12,965 bases of DNA from CAYQFQ01 sp964539415 (GTDB lineage Bacteria > Patescibacteriota > Minisyncoccia > Phycocordibacterales > GWA1-40-21), in NCBI GenBank assembly GCA_964539415.1, contig CAZIID010000016.1, positions 1 to 12,965 on the forward strand, given 5' to 3'. Under the pieces are notes generated by a model. The model ran no database searches and was not told where the DNA came from. It saw only the letters and a list, made by a program, of their open reading frames with translations. The stretch's first letter is position 1. Every line of letters starts with the position of its first letter. Positions 1-5,332 of the stretch are shown one piece after another. The translations under genes and the position numbers were made by a program.

Positions 1-7
1 CGCCATA

Positions 8-616
8 TTAACCACGAGATGTAAGAGATTCTATATCTTTTATAAGTTCCGGGAATGTTTCCTGATTTAAATGTTTTCTATCCTCAAAGACACGGGTTTT
101 TGCTTGGGGAAGTTTATCTAAGAATAGCTGAAGCTGTGAGAAGGGAACTATCGGATCGTCTTTGCTGTGATAAAAGAAAATATTTTCTGTATTGAGGTTG
201 AGTTTTTCTGGTAGTGAAAAACTTGCAAGATCATATCCGTCGTCGTCTTTGTCATATACTGCCCCAGCAAGAAATACTCCTTTTACTTTCTTTGTAAATG
301 ATCCTTCGGAAAGGTATTTAATAAGAAATGACGCACCGAGAGAGTGACCAATAAGTATAATTTCATCATTTAGAAATGGAATAAGTTTTTCAAACCACAA
401 TTTCCATTCTTCATATTTTGCGCTTGTCTTGTTTGGCATTACAGGTAATATCACTTCATAATTTTCACCTAGAGCCTTTCGAATCCAAGGTTTCCAATCA
501 GTCTTATCTTGTTTATATCTTTCAATATCTATTTCAAAATCTTTAAGAAATTTTTGATATTCTTGTTCGGAGTTGAAAGTGTCTCCACCGTGAATTACTA
601 TTATTTGTGTTTTCAT
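8..616 (-). CDS. Alpha/beta serine hydrolase (RBBP9/YdeN-like)
   Basis: A 202-residue soluble protein with the layout of small RBBP9/YdeN-type serine hydrolases. Residues 4-10 (QIIVIHG) form the first strand with the HGG oxyanion-type turn. G90-H-S-L-G94 is the nucleophile elbow, making S92 the catalytic serine. The HSKDDPIVP segment (150-158) supplies the acid, D153 or D154, and H182 is the likely catalytic histidine, so the triad appears complete. There is no signal peptide, so a cytoplasmic enzyme is expected; the substrate cannot be read from sequence. The ATG lies six bases downstream of an extended -10 element, which supports this start and suggests a leaderless mRNA. It follows the acyltransferase gene on the same strand, 33 bases downstream. 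The fold assignment is strong; the physiological role is unknown. Confidence 0.87.
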   Translation of the reverse strand: MKTQIIVIHGGDTFNSEQEYQKFLKDFEIDIERYKQDKTDWKPWIRKALGENYEVILPVMPNKTSAKYEEWKLWFEKLIPFLNDEIILIGHSLGASFLIKYLSEGSFTKKVKGVFLAGAVYDKDDDGYDLASFSLPEKLNLNTENIFFYHSKDDPIVPFSQLQLFLDKLPQAKTRVFEDRKHLNQETFPELIKDIESLTSRG

Positions 617-622
617 ATTTTG

Positions 623-631
623 ATTATATCA
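623..631 (-). promoter_or_regulatory. Extended -10 promoter for the serine hydrolase gene
   Basis: Read on the minus strand the sequence is TGATATAAT, a perfect TGn-TATAAT extended -10 element. Only six bases separate it from the hydrolase ATG, so transcription would begin at or next to the start codon. No convincing -35 box is seen, as is usual for extended -10 promoters. It gives the hydrolase its own promoter between it and the upstream acyltransferase gene. Confidence 0.6.
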
Positions 632-649
632 AATCTTGGTTTTTTTACG

Positions 650-1735
650 TTAATTTAATTTTGATTGTATTTTTTTGACAGCGACATTTGTTAACCAACT
701 CAACAAAATAAATAAAATCAGATATAGTAATGTTGCAAGCCATGCAGGCACGAATCTGTAAAAAATATCAAAACGTGACAATATTGGCCAGTGGAATAAA
801 TATATTTCGTATGAAAATACACCAAACCAATAGAATAGACGGCTTTCTATCTTTGAAATAATGAATAGTATAATTAGTGCTCCAACGGTAATCATGCTTG
901 TTATTTCTTCAAGAAATGGATATCCGCCAACATTAGAGTGAATTGCGGTGTAAACTATTGTGCATAGAAGTAGCCCAACAAGAGTATAGTATTTTAATTT
1001 GGTGTTAGTTAGTATTTCTTTTGTCTGAGTTGCAATTGAATTATATTTAAATATTAGACCTGCGAACAAAACCCCTAGAGGAAAAGCTAATATATGCACT
1101 TTGTATAAATGTATCACTTGTTCTAGAGCTGAAAAATTAGAGAAGACGACAATCAAGCCGATTAAATATAAAATAATTGCCGAAAGCCATGGATATTTTT
1201 TTGAAAAAATAAAAGGGAATATCAAAGAATAAAAGACGATAAGGGTAAAATACCAAAGAGGCGAGTTGAAATCTAATAATAAATCTGCTCGTGGAATGAA
1301 CCCGAGTATGATTTGTGAAGTCGTGCCCCAGCCTCTAAAGATACCCAAAATTATAAAATCAAGGATGAGAAAAATGATTGCGATAAGCCAATAAGGAATA
1401 TAGAGCCGAGAAAGACGGTGACGAAAATATTCTATCAAAGAAACATCTTTTTTAAGTGAACTTATTGTTAATCCATAACCTGATAAAAATAAGAAAAGAT
1501 TAACGCCCACACCAGCAAGTATTGAAAGGGGATATAAGAATGTGGTGTCACTGGTCAAAAATAATCCTATATGTGAAAAAACTATAGCTAGTATAGCTAA
1601 ACCTTTTAATTCTTGAGTTGCCGAAAGAGAAAATCCTTCGGTTGTTTTTTTACGCAATGTAAAAATAAAACACAAAATAAAAAGTGTTATGAATATTTGA
1701 GAGGACTGAGTTGAATTTAAAATTTCAATAGGCAC
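650..1735 (-). CDS. Membrane acyltransferase (acyltransferase 3 family)
   Basis: A 361-residue polytopic membrane protein with about ten hydrophobic segments. The N-terminal ELKGLAILAIVFSHIG (42-57) carries the family's catalytic-type histidine, H55; it is followed by NLFLFLSGYGL (about 79-89) and the basic FRHRLSRLYIPYW segment, both typical of acyltransferase family 3 (OafA/NodX-like). Such enzymes transfer acetyl or other acyl groups to cell-surface sugars, peptidoglycan or exported small molecules; the acceptor here cannot be told. Length fits a stand-alone family member with no extra periplasmic domain. The start is GTG; no Shine-Dalgarno site is seen before it, and a 25-base palindrome ends 15 bases upstream of it. 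It lies immediately upstream of the hydrolase gene on the same strand, which may or may not be functionally linked. Confidence 0.85.
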   Translation of the reverse strand: MPIEILNSTQSSQIFITLFILCFIFTLRKKTTEGFSLSATQELKGLAILAIVFSHIGLFLTSDTTFLYPLSILAGVGVNLFLFLSGYGLTISSLKKDVSLIEYFRHRLSRLYIPYWLIAIIFLILDFIILGIFRGWGTTSQIILGFIPRADLLLDFNSPLWYFTLIVFYSLIFPFIFSKKYPWLSAIILYLIGLIVVFSNFSALEQVIHLYKVHILAFPLGVLFAGLIFKYNSIATQTKEILTNTKLKYYTLVGLLLCTIVYTAIHSNVGGYPFLEEITSMITVGALIILFIISKIESRLFYWFGVFSYEIYLFHWPILSRFDIFYRFVPAWLATLLYLILFILLSWLTNVAVKKIQSKLN

Positions 1736-1749
1736 GGATAATGTTTTGT

Positions 1750-1774
1750 TGCGTCAAGGTCTGACCTTGACGCA
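1750..1774. repeat. Perfect 12-bp palindrome upstream of the acyltransferase gene
   Basis: Arms TGCGTCAAGGTC (1750-1761) and GACCTTGACGCA (1763-1774) are perfect inverse complements around a single central base. It ends 15 bases upstream of the acyltransferase GTG, so it could be an operator or a 5'UTR hairpin, or one module of the palindrome cluster running up to the tRNA-Gln gene. There is no T-tract on either side that would make it a clear terminator. Confidence 0.8.
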
Positions 1775-1776
1775 CA

Positions 1777-1836
1777 CTTCCCCCAGCTTTGCACTTTTTG
1801 CTAAAGCTTCGCTTTATCTTTTCTGTGCAAAGCTGG
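1777..1836. repeat. Palindromic repeat unit, copy A
   Basis: The outer arms are CCAGCTTTGCA (1783-1793) and TGCAAAGCTGG (1826-1836); an inner hairpin AAAGC-TTC-GCTTT lies at 1803-1815. The unit starts CTTCCCCCAGC and aligns along its whole length with copy B at 1979-2041, differing mainly in the spacers. The outer arm sequence recurs at the tRNA-Gln gene ends. It looks like a REP-type element or a decayed copy of the sequence flanking the tRNA. Confidence 0.8.
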
Positions 1837-1911
1837 ATTGGATACGTGGGTACACTTTCTCCCTCGACTAAAGTTTCGCCGTCGCTCAACTTTGTCTGGG
1901 CACCACCTCAT

Positions 1912-1933
1912 ATTTTTCTTTGCTAAGAAAAAT
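1912..1933. repeat. Small 9-bp hairpin between repeat copies
   Basis: ATTTTTCTT (1912-1920) and AAGAAAAAT (1925-1933) pair perfectly around a TGCT loop. The AT-rich stem is too weak for an obvious terminator. It lies in the otherwise featureless stretch between the two palindromic repeat units. Confidence 0.5.
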
Positions 1934-1943
1934 GTATTCCGGC

Positions 1944-1998
1944 GTTCGAATCCAAGACGTAAGCAAAACTTTTTGCTTACTTCCCCCAGCTTTGCACA
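1944..1998 (+). repeat. Inverted partial copy of the tRNA-Gln 3' end, split by a palindrome
   Basis: GTTCGAATCCAAG at 1944-1956 is identical to the T-loop and 3' T-stem of the minus-strand tRNA-Gln (2055-2043), and TCCCCCAGCTTTGCACA at 1982-1998 is identical to its 3' acceptor strand and trailer. In the tRNA these two pieces are contiguous; here they are separated by 25 bases (1957-1981) that contain a 10-bp perfect hairpin with arms GTAAGCAAAA (1959-1968) and TTTTGCTTAC (1971-1980). The simplest reading is an inverted duplication of the tRNA 3' end with a small palindrome inserted in it. Confidence 0.7.
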
Positions 1999-2041
1999 AT
2001 TTATGAAAGCTTCGCTTTATTTTTCTGTGCAAAGCTGGGGG
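1979..2041. repeat. Palindromic repeat unit, copy B, overlapping the tRNA-Gln 3' end
   Basis: Perfect 16-bp arms CCCCCAGCTTTGCACA (1983-1998) and TGTGCAAAGCTGGGGG (2026-2041) enclose an inner hairpin AAAGC-TTC-GCTTT (2006-2018). The right arm overlaps the 3' acceptor strand of tRNA-Gln, so the tRNA 3' trailer can fold back either on this repeat or on the tRNA 5' leader. It is the better preserved relative of copy A at 1777-1836. Confidence 0.85.
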
Positions 2042-2105
2042 ACTTGGATTCGAACCAAAATACTCGCCTCCAGAGGGCGAAGTCCTACCATTAGACGATC
2101 CCCCA
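2035..2105 (-). tRNA. tRNA-Gln (anticodon CTG)
   Basis: On the minus strand a complete 71-nt cloverleaf forms: acceptor TGGGGGA/TCCCCCA, D-stem GTCT/GGAC around AATGGTA, anticodon stem TCGCC/GGCGA around CTCTGGA (anticodon CTG, decoding CAG), a four-base variable region, and T-arm TTTGG-TTCGAAT-CCAAG. The discriminator is G, as expected for glutamine; CCA is not encoded and must be added afterwards. The flanks extend the acceptor stem: 5' leader CAAAGC pairs with GCTTTG formed by the discriminator and trailer. The gene has its own promoter (2130-2158) and sits inside a cluster of palindromes built from its own 3' sequence. Confidence 0.92.
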
Positions 2106-2129
2106 GCTTTGAACACAAAATGTATTCTG

Positions 2130-2158
2130 ATAATACCTAAAAAAGTGCTTTTATTCAA
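2130..2158 (-). promoter_or_regulatory. Sigma70-type promoter of tRNA-Gln
   Basis: On the minus strand a -35 box TTGAAT (2158-2153) is followed by a 17-base spacer and a -10 box TATTAT (2135-2130). The predicted start near 2123 gives a leader of about 18 bases before the tRNA. Spacing and position both fit. Confidence 0.65.
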
Positions 2159-2168
2159 GCTGATTTTT

Positions 2169-2177
2169 TGGTAGACT
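2169..2177 (+). promoter_or_regulatory. Possible extended -10 promoter before the CcdA-like gene
   Basis: TGGTAGACT fits TGn followed by a four-of-six -10 match, and ends six bases before the ATG at 2184, the same spacing as the clearer hydrolase promoter. A -35 box is not evident. This is a weak call that rests mainly on the shared spacing. Confidence 0.3.
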
Positions 2178-2183
2178 TCAGGG

Positions 2184-2963
2184 ATGAACAAAAAAGTTTT
2201 TTTTAGTATTTTGGCACTTGTGATACTTGTCCTTTTGACTATTTTTATTTCTACTGGAATTTTAGATATAAATCTTCCTTCCGTCAGAGATTTTAAAGGT
2301 TGGTTACCAATACTTGTCGGTTCTGCTGCTCTTGTGGATAGTATTAACCCTTGTGCTTTTTCTGTTCTATTTCTCACTATTGCGTTTCTTTTCAGTCTTG
2401 GTAGTTTGAGGAATAAAATAATTAAGATAGGACTTGTATATATTCTCGGAATATTTTTGACTTATGTTTTGATAGGTCTTGGAGTATTAAAAGTTTTGGA
2501 TGTCTTCGGTGTATCAAACATAATGGGTAAGGTGGGTGCGGTCTTTATTATTGTTTTTGGTTTTATCAGTCTTCTTGGAGACCTTATTCCAAACTTTCCA
2601 ATTAAATTAAAAATACCAGAATTCACACATCAAAGAATCGCTGTTTATATTGAGAAAGCTTCAGTTCCAGCATCATTCATAATGGGTATGCTTGTTGGAT
2701 TATTTGAATTTCCTTGTACTGGAGGTCCTTATGTTTTTGTCCTTGGGCTCTTACACGATCAGGCAAATTTTCTTAGAGGTTTGATATACCTCATTATTTA
2801 CAACCTCATCTTCGTATTACCCCTTGTAGTGGCTTTATTTGCCGTTGCAAACAAGCAAATGCTTGAAACTATAGATAAGGTTAGGAGAGGTGGAACTAAG
2901 CGTTCTAGGGTCATTTTGTCGCTTATAATGATAGGTTTGGGGGCGCTGATTTTTGTGCTATAA
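2184..2963 (+). CDS. CcdA/DsbD-type transmembrane thiol electron carrier
   Basis: A 259-residue membrane protein with about seven hydrophobic segments. Two conserved cysteines lie in matched motifs, C57 in INPCAFSVLF and C178 in FEFPCTGGPY, the pattern of the DsbD transmembrane domain and CcdA, in which the pair takes electrons from cytoplasmic thioredoxin and passes them across the membrane. There is no periplasmic alpha or gamma domain, so it needs a partner; the thioredoxin-fold protein encoded at 3529-3909 is the obvious candidate. The ATG is preceded by no Shine-Dalgarno site. Its stop codon is embedded in the -10 element of the next gene. Upstream, divergently, lies tRNA-Gln. Family is confident; the final electron acceptor is unknown. 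Confidence 0.88.
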   Translation: MNKKVFFSILALVILVLLTIFISTGILDINLPSVRDFKGWLPILVGSAALVDSINPCAFSVLFLTIAFLFSLGSLRNKIIKIGLVYILGIFLTYVLIGLGVLKVLDVFGVSNIMGKVGAVFIIVFGFISLLGDLIPNFPIKLKIPEFTHQRIAVYIEKASVPASFIMGMLVGLFEFPCTGGPYVFVLGLLHDQANFLRGLIYLIIYNLIFVLPLVVALFAVANKQMLETIDKVRRGGTKRSRVILSLIMIGLGALIFVL

Positions 2964-2964
2964 T
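2956..2964 (+). promoter_or_regulatory. Extended -10 promoter overlapping the CcdA-like gene stop codon
   Basis: TGCTATAAT is a perfect TGn-TATAAT element; the TAA stop of the CcdA-like gene (2961-2963) lies inside it. It would start transcription near 2971, leaving a 5'UTR of roughly 60 bases before the ATG at 3030 and giving the two downstream genes an internal promoter. Confidence 0.5.
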
Positions 2965-3029
2965 ATCCAGCATATTAGTAATTAACAACCATAAATCAAA
3001 ATAAGAATTTTGATCGGGCAAGTAAAAAA

Positions 3030-3536
3030 ATGAGTGAAAAAATAACAAAATTTGAAGATGTAATTAAAAGAGTAGAGGAGATGAGAAAATCTGGAACCGT
3101 AGACCTTTCCACCGAAGAAGATTTAAGTATTGCGATAATGAATCTTATTGGTATTGAGGAACATCTTTTTTTTACAGGTGAAAAAACACAAAAAGATGAA
3201 TACTTTGACGTATTAAATGAAGTCAGAACTCTTCGAACAAAACTTTTGAAAAGAATGATAGATAAGACCGAAGGAGAGACATGGTGTGTCTCAAAGCACT
3301 TACTTGCATCATCATATAGATTGATGGAAGTTGGCACTAAGTTTTTGGCAGAAGGTAAAAAGGATCTTGCGAAGGAATTCTTTGATGATTCTTACAAGAT
3401 GTATTCAATATTTTTTGCTCTACGATTAAAAGTTTTAGATATCTGCCAAATCAAAGATATGGCAAAAGAAGAAGAATCAAAACCTTGGAAGTTACAGGAT
3501 ATAGTAGCTAAGCTTGTAGATTGCTGTAATGAATAA
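3030..3536 (+). CDS. Uncharacterised helical protein between redox genes
   Basis: Not recognised as a named family. The 168-residue product has no signal peptide or membrane segment and appears almost entirely alpha-helical, charged and soluble. Four cysteines are present: C86 in a GETWCVSKHLLASSYRLMEVG segment, C139 in LDICQ, and an adjacent pair C165-C166 two residues from the C-terminus. H45 and H90 could be additional ligands. Its last eight bases overlap the start of the thioredoxin-like gene (stop and ATG in ATGAATAA), so translation is probably coupled, and it follows the CcdA-like gene with 66 bases between. The position suggests a role tied to thiol redox or to a metal or substrate handled by that module, but this is inference only. 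No Shine-Dalgarno site precedes the ATG. Confidence 0.8.
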   Translation: MSEKITKFEDVIKRVEEMRKSGTVDLSTEEDLSIAIMNLIGIEEHLFFTGEKTQKDEYFDVLNEVRTLRTKLLKRMIDKTEGETWCVSKHLLASSYRLMEVGTKFLAEGKKDLAKEFFDDSYKMYSIFFALRLKVLDICQIKDMAKEEESKPWKLQDIVAKLVDCCNE

Positions 3537-3909
3537 AAAAACATACATTAGCATTGGTGTTGCAATAGTATTCATTTTGGGAATATGGGCAATATATTTT
3601 GTGAACAATAAAAATATAGCACCTAAGTTAAATTATGATATTTTTGCAAAATGTTTGGCAGATAAAGGCGCAGTTATGTATGGAGCAGAATGGTGTGCTC
3701 ATTGTAAAGCAGAAAAGGCTAATTTTGGAAGTTCATTTCAATATGTAAAATATGTTGAGTGTCCTGATGATGTTGCTGTTTGTACGGAAAAGGGAATCAA
3801 CGGTTTTCCAACTTGGATTATTGGTGATAAGTTATACGAAGGGGAACAGGGCTTACAAAAACTTTCAGAATTAAGTAGTTGTCCTCTACCTACAGCAGAA
3901 AGTATTTAA
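3529..3909 (+). CDS. Membrane-anchored thioredoxin-fold protein (VKOR-linked Trx type)
   Basis: A 126-residue protein with one N-terminal membrane segment (about 6-25) and an extracytoplasmic thioredoxin-like domain. The motif VMYGAEWCAHCKAEKANFG (49-67) carries the active-site C56-A-H-C59, and GFPTWIIG (92-99) gives the cis-proline P94. C78 and C85 form a second pair, and C42 and C118 are further cysteines. The MYGAxWCxHC sequence with a CPDD..C pair resembles the thioredoxin domain fused to VKOR in cyanobacteria and plants, but no VKOR domain is present here; the likely electron partner is the CcdA-like protein encoded upstream. That would make it a reductant, whereas a VKOR partner elsewhere would make it an oxidant. 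It overlaps the preceding gene by eight bases. Confidence 0.87.
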   Translation: MNKKTYISIGVAIVFILGIWAIYFVNNKNIAPKLNYDIFAKCLADKGAVMYGAEWCAHCKAEKANFGSSFQYVKYVECPDDVAVCTEKGINGFPTWIIGDKLYEGEQGLQKLSELSSCPLPTAESI

Positions 3910-4018
3910 AACACTTTTTGTAAATTAATGGAGAAAATAGGTAAACATTTGTATTATTGAAATAATTATTAAAGGTCAAAAAATAAATTAATTATTAACG
4001 TAGTAATATTTACACAGT

Positions 4019-4462
4019 ATGAAAAAAATGATAATTATTTTTGGTTTACTTATTATCGTCATTGCAATCTTGGCTTTAGTTTTTGATTGGGGAAGAAAAG
4101 ATTTTGTTATAAACGGAAGTTCGGATAAATCAGATTTGATACAAGTTTTTTACCCTAATCCAGGAGACGTTGTTAAAAGTCCGCTTAAAATTTTTGGTAA
4201 GGCTAGGGGTAGTTGGTTTTTTGAAGCAAGTTTCCCTGTGATTCTAAAAGATATGAATGGTAATGTTATGTCTACCGGAATAGCACAAGCAGACGGTGAT
4301 TGGATGACTACTGAATTTGTAGATTTTACAGCGGAACTTCAATACCAAGTTGCAACAGGTACGGTTGTTTCAATAGGCGAATTAATTTTGAAAAAAGATA
4401 ATCCTTCAGGTTTACCCGAAAATGATGATAGTATAAGTATTCCTGTCAGGTTTGCTTTATAA
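4019..4462 (+). CDS. Membrane-anchored Gmad2 immunoglobulin-like domain protein
   Basis: A 147-residue protein with an N-terminal hydrophobic anchor (about 4-22) followed by a beta-rich extracytoplasmic domain. The stretch IQVFYPNPGDVVKSPLKIFGKARG (41-64), then FPVILKDMNGNVMSTG (72-87), DGDWMTTEF (92-100) and the closing LILKKDNPSGLPENDDSISIPVRF (122-145) follow the pattern of the Gmad2 domain, an immunoglobulin-like fold named from Gram-positive spore-germination proteins and also common in Patescibacteria. No cysteine for lipidation is present. It probably acts at the cell surface in binding or scaffolding; no partner is shown. It lies 109 bases after the thioredoxin-like gene in a stretch with no terminator that I can see, and has no Shine-Dalgarno site. 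Confidence 0.8.
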   Translation: MKKMIIIFGLLIIVIAILALVFDWGRKDFVINGSSDKSDLIQVFYPNPGDVVKSPLKIFGKARGSWFFEASFPVILKDMNGNVMSTGIAQADGDWMTTEFVDFTAELQYQVATGTVVSIGELILKKDNPSGLPENDDSISIPVRFAL

Positions 4463-4563
4463 AATAACTATCCTGATAAGTATACACACCGAAATGAGGG
4501 AAAAGTGATTATTTTAAGGAGTATTATTGAATAATTTTATTAAAAATAACTGTATTTAACAGG

Positions 4564-5325
4564 ATGAAAACAAAAACCTCTTGGGGAAAAGTAGCAGGTT
4601 GGTATGATGATTTGTTAGAAAATAATGACAGTACCTATCAAAAAGATGTTATCTTACCGAGTCTTTTACGCGCAATGTCTCTTAAAGGAGGGGAGAAGGT
4701 TTTAGATGTTGCTTGCGGGCAAGGTTTTTTTGTAAGAGAGTATATAAAAACTGGAGCTCAAGTATCTGGTTCAGATATCTCAGATGAACTTATCGGTATC
4801 GCCAAGGAAAAGTCATCAAAGGAAATAAAATTTTTTGTAAATCCAGCTGATAAGCTTCCATTTGAAAATTCTTCTTTTGATAAAATGTCTATTGTTTTGG
4901 CTTTGCAGAATATTGAAAATTCCAATGGTGTTTTTTCTGAAGCGAATAGAGTTTTAAAAGAAAAAGGTCATTTATATCTAGTTATGAATCATCCTTGTTT
5001 TAGGATACCTAAAAAAAGCGATTGGGGATTTGATGACAAAAAAGGTATTCAGTATAGAAGAATAGACGCCTATTTGTCAGATATAATGACAAAGATTGAA
5101 ATGAATCCTGGAGAAAAAGATACAAACAAAAAAGAGTATACAGTTTCTTTCCATAAATCATTACAAAGTTATTTTAAACTATTTCAGAAAAATAATTTTG
5201 CCGTCATTGGTTTAGAAGAATTAATTTCTAATAAAAAAAGTCAGATTGGACCAAGACAAATACCAGAAGATAAGGCAAGAAATGAGATACCTATGTTTTT
5301 ATTATTAGAATTAATTAAGTTTTAA
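4564..5325 (+). CDS. Class I SAM-dependent methyltransferase
   Basis: A 253-residue soluble protein. Motif I, VLDVACGQGFF (46-56), is the SAM-binding glycine loop; D71 in GSDIS is the acidic residue expected to hold the ribose; NPADKLPFENSSFDKM (93-108) covers the next motifs, and LKEKGHLYLVMNHPCFRIP (131-149) is the post-core strand typical of the UbiE/Methyltransf_11 group. The C-terminal half, with VSFHKSLQSYFKLFQKNNF, looks like the substrate-covering part of small-molecule methyltransferases rather than rRNA or DNA enzymes, though the substrate is unknown. Only seven bases separate it from the MFS transporter gene, so the two are probably one transcript, possibly modification and export of the same compound. 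The 101 bases upstream hold no clear promoter. Confidence 0.87.
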   Translation: MKTKTSWGKVAGWYDDLLENNDSTYQKDVILPSLLRAMSLKGGEKVLDVACGQGFFVREYIKTGAQVSGSDISDELIGIAKEKSSKEIKFFVNPADKLPFENSSFDKMSIVLALQNIENSNGVFSEANRVLKEKGHLYLVMNHPCFRIPKKSDWGFDDKKGIQYRRIDAYLSDIMTKIEMNPGEKDTNKKEYTVSFHKSLQSYFKLFQKNNFAVIGLEELISNKKSQIGPRQIPEDKARNEIPMFLLLELIKF

Positions 5326-5332
5326 TTTACAA

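Noticed and set aside
1938..1998. Second tRNA on the plus strand, suggested by a T-loop-like GTTCGAATCC
   Set aside because: The five bases before the loop do not pair with those after it, and no D-arm, anticodon arm or acceptor stem can be formed upstream. It is better read as an inverted fragment of tRNA-Gln.
1750..2041. CRISPR array
   Set aside because: The repeated units are palindromic, unequal in spacing and only two full copies; spacers of regular length and cas genes are absent.
1838..2140. Plus-strand open frame of 100 codons across the tRNA-Gln region
   Set aside because: It crosses the tRNA on the opposite strand and both palindromic repeat units, shows no domain, and its translation is repeat-derived.
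1886..2377. Minus-strand open frame of 163 codons
   Set aside because: It covers the tRNA-Gln gene and the first 194 bases of the well-supported CcdA-like gene in antisense; the product has no family features.
2996..3337. Minus-strand open frame opposite the helical protein gene
   Set aside because: Antisense shadow of 3030-3536, which has a better start, coupling to the next gene and a coherent helical product.
3910..4563. Promoters or small genes in the two gaps around the Gmad2 gene
   Set aside because: TAATAT at 4004-4009 and the TATTTA before 4564 are -10-like, but without a -35 or TG extension they cannot be told from AT-rich background; no supported small reading frame was seen.
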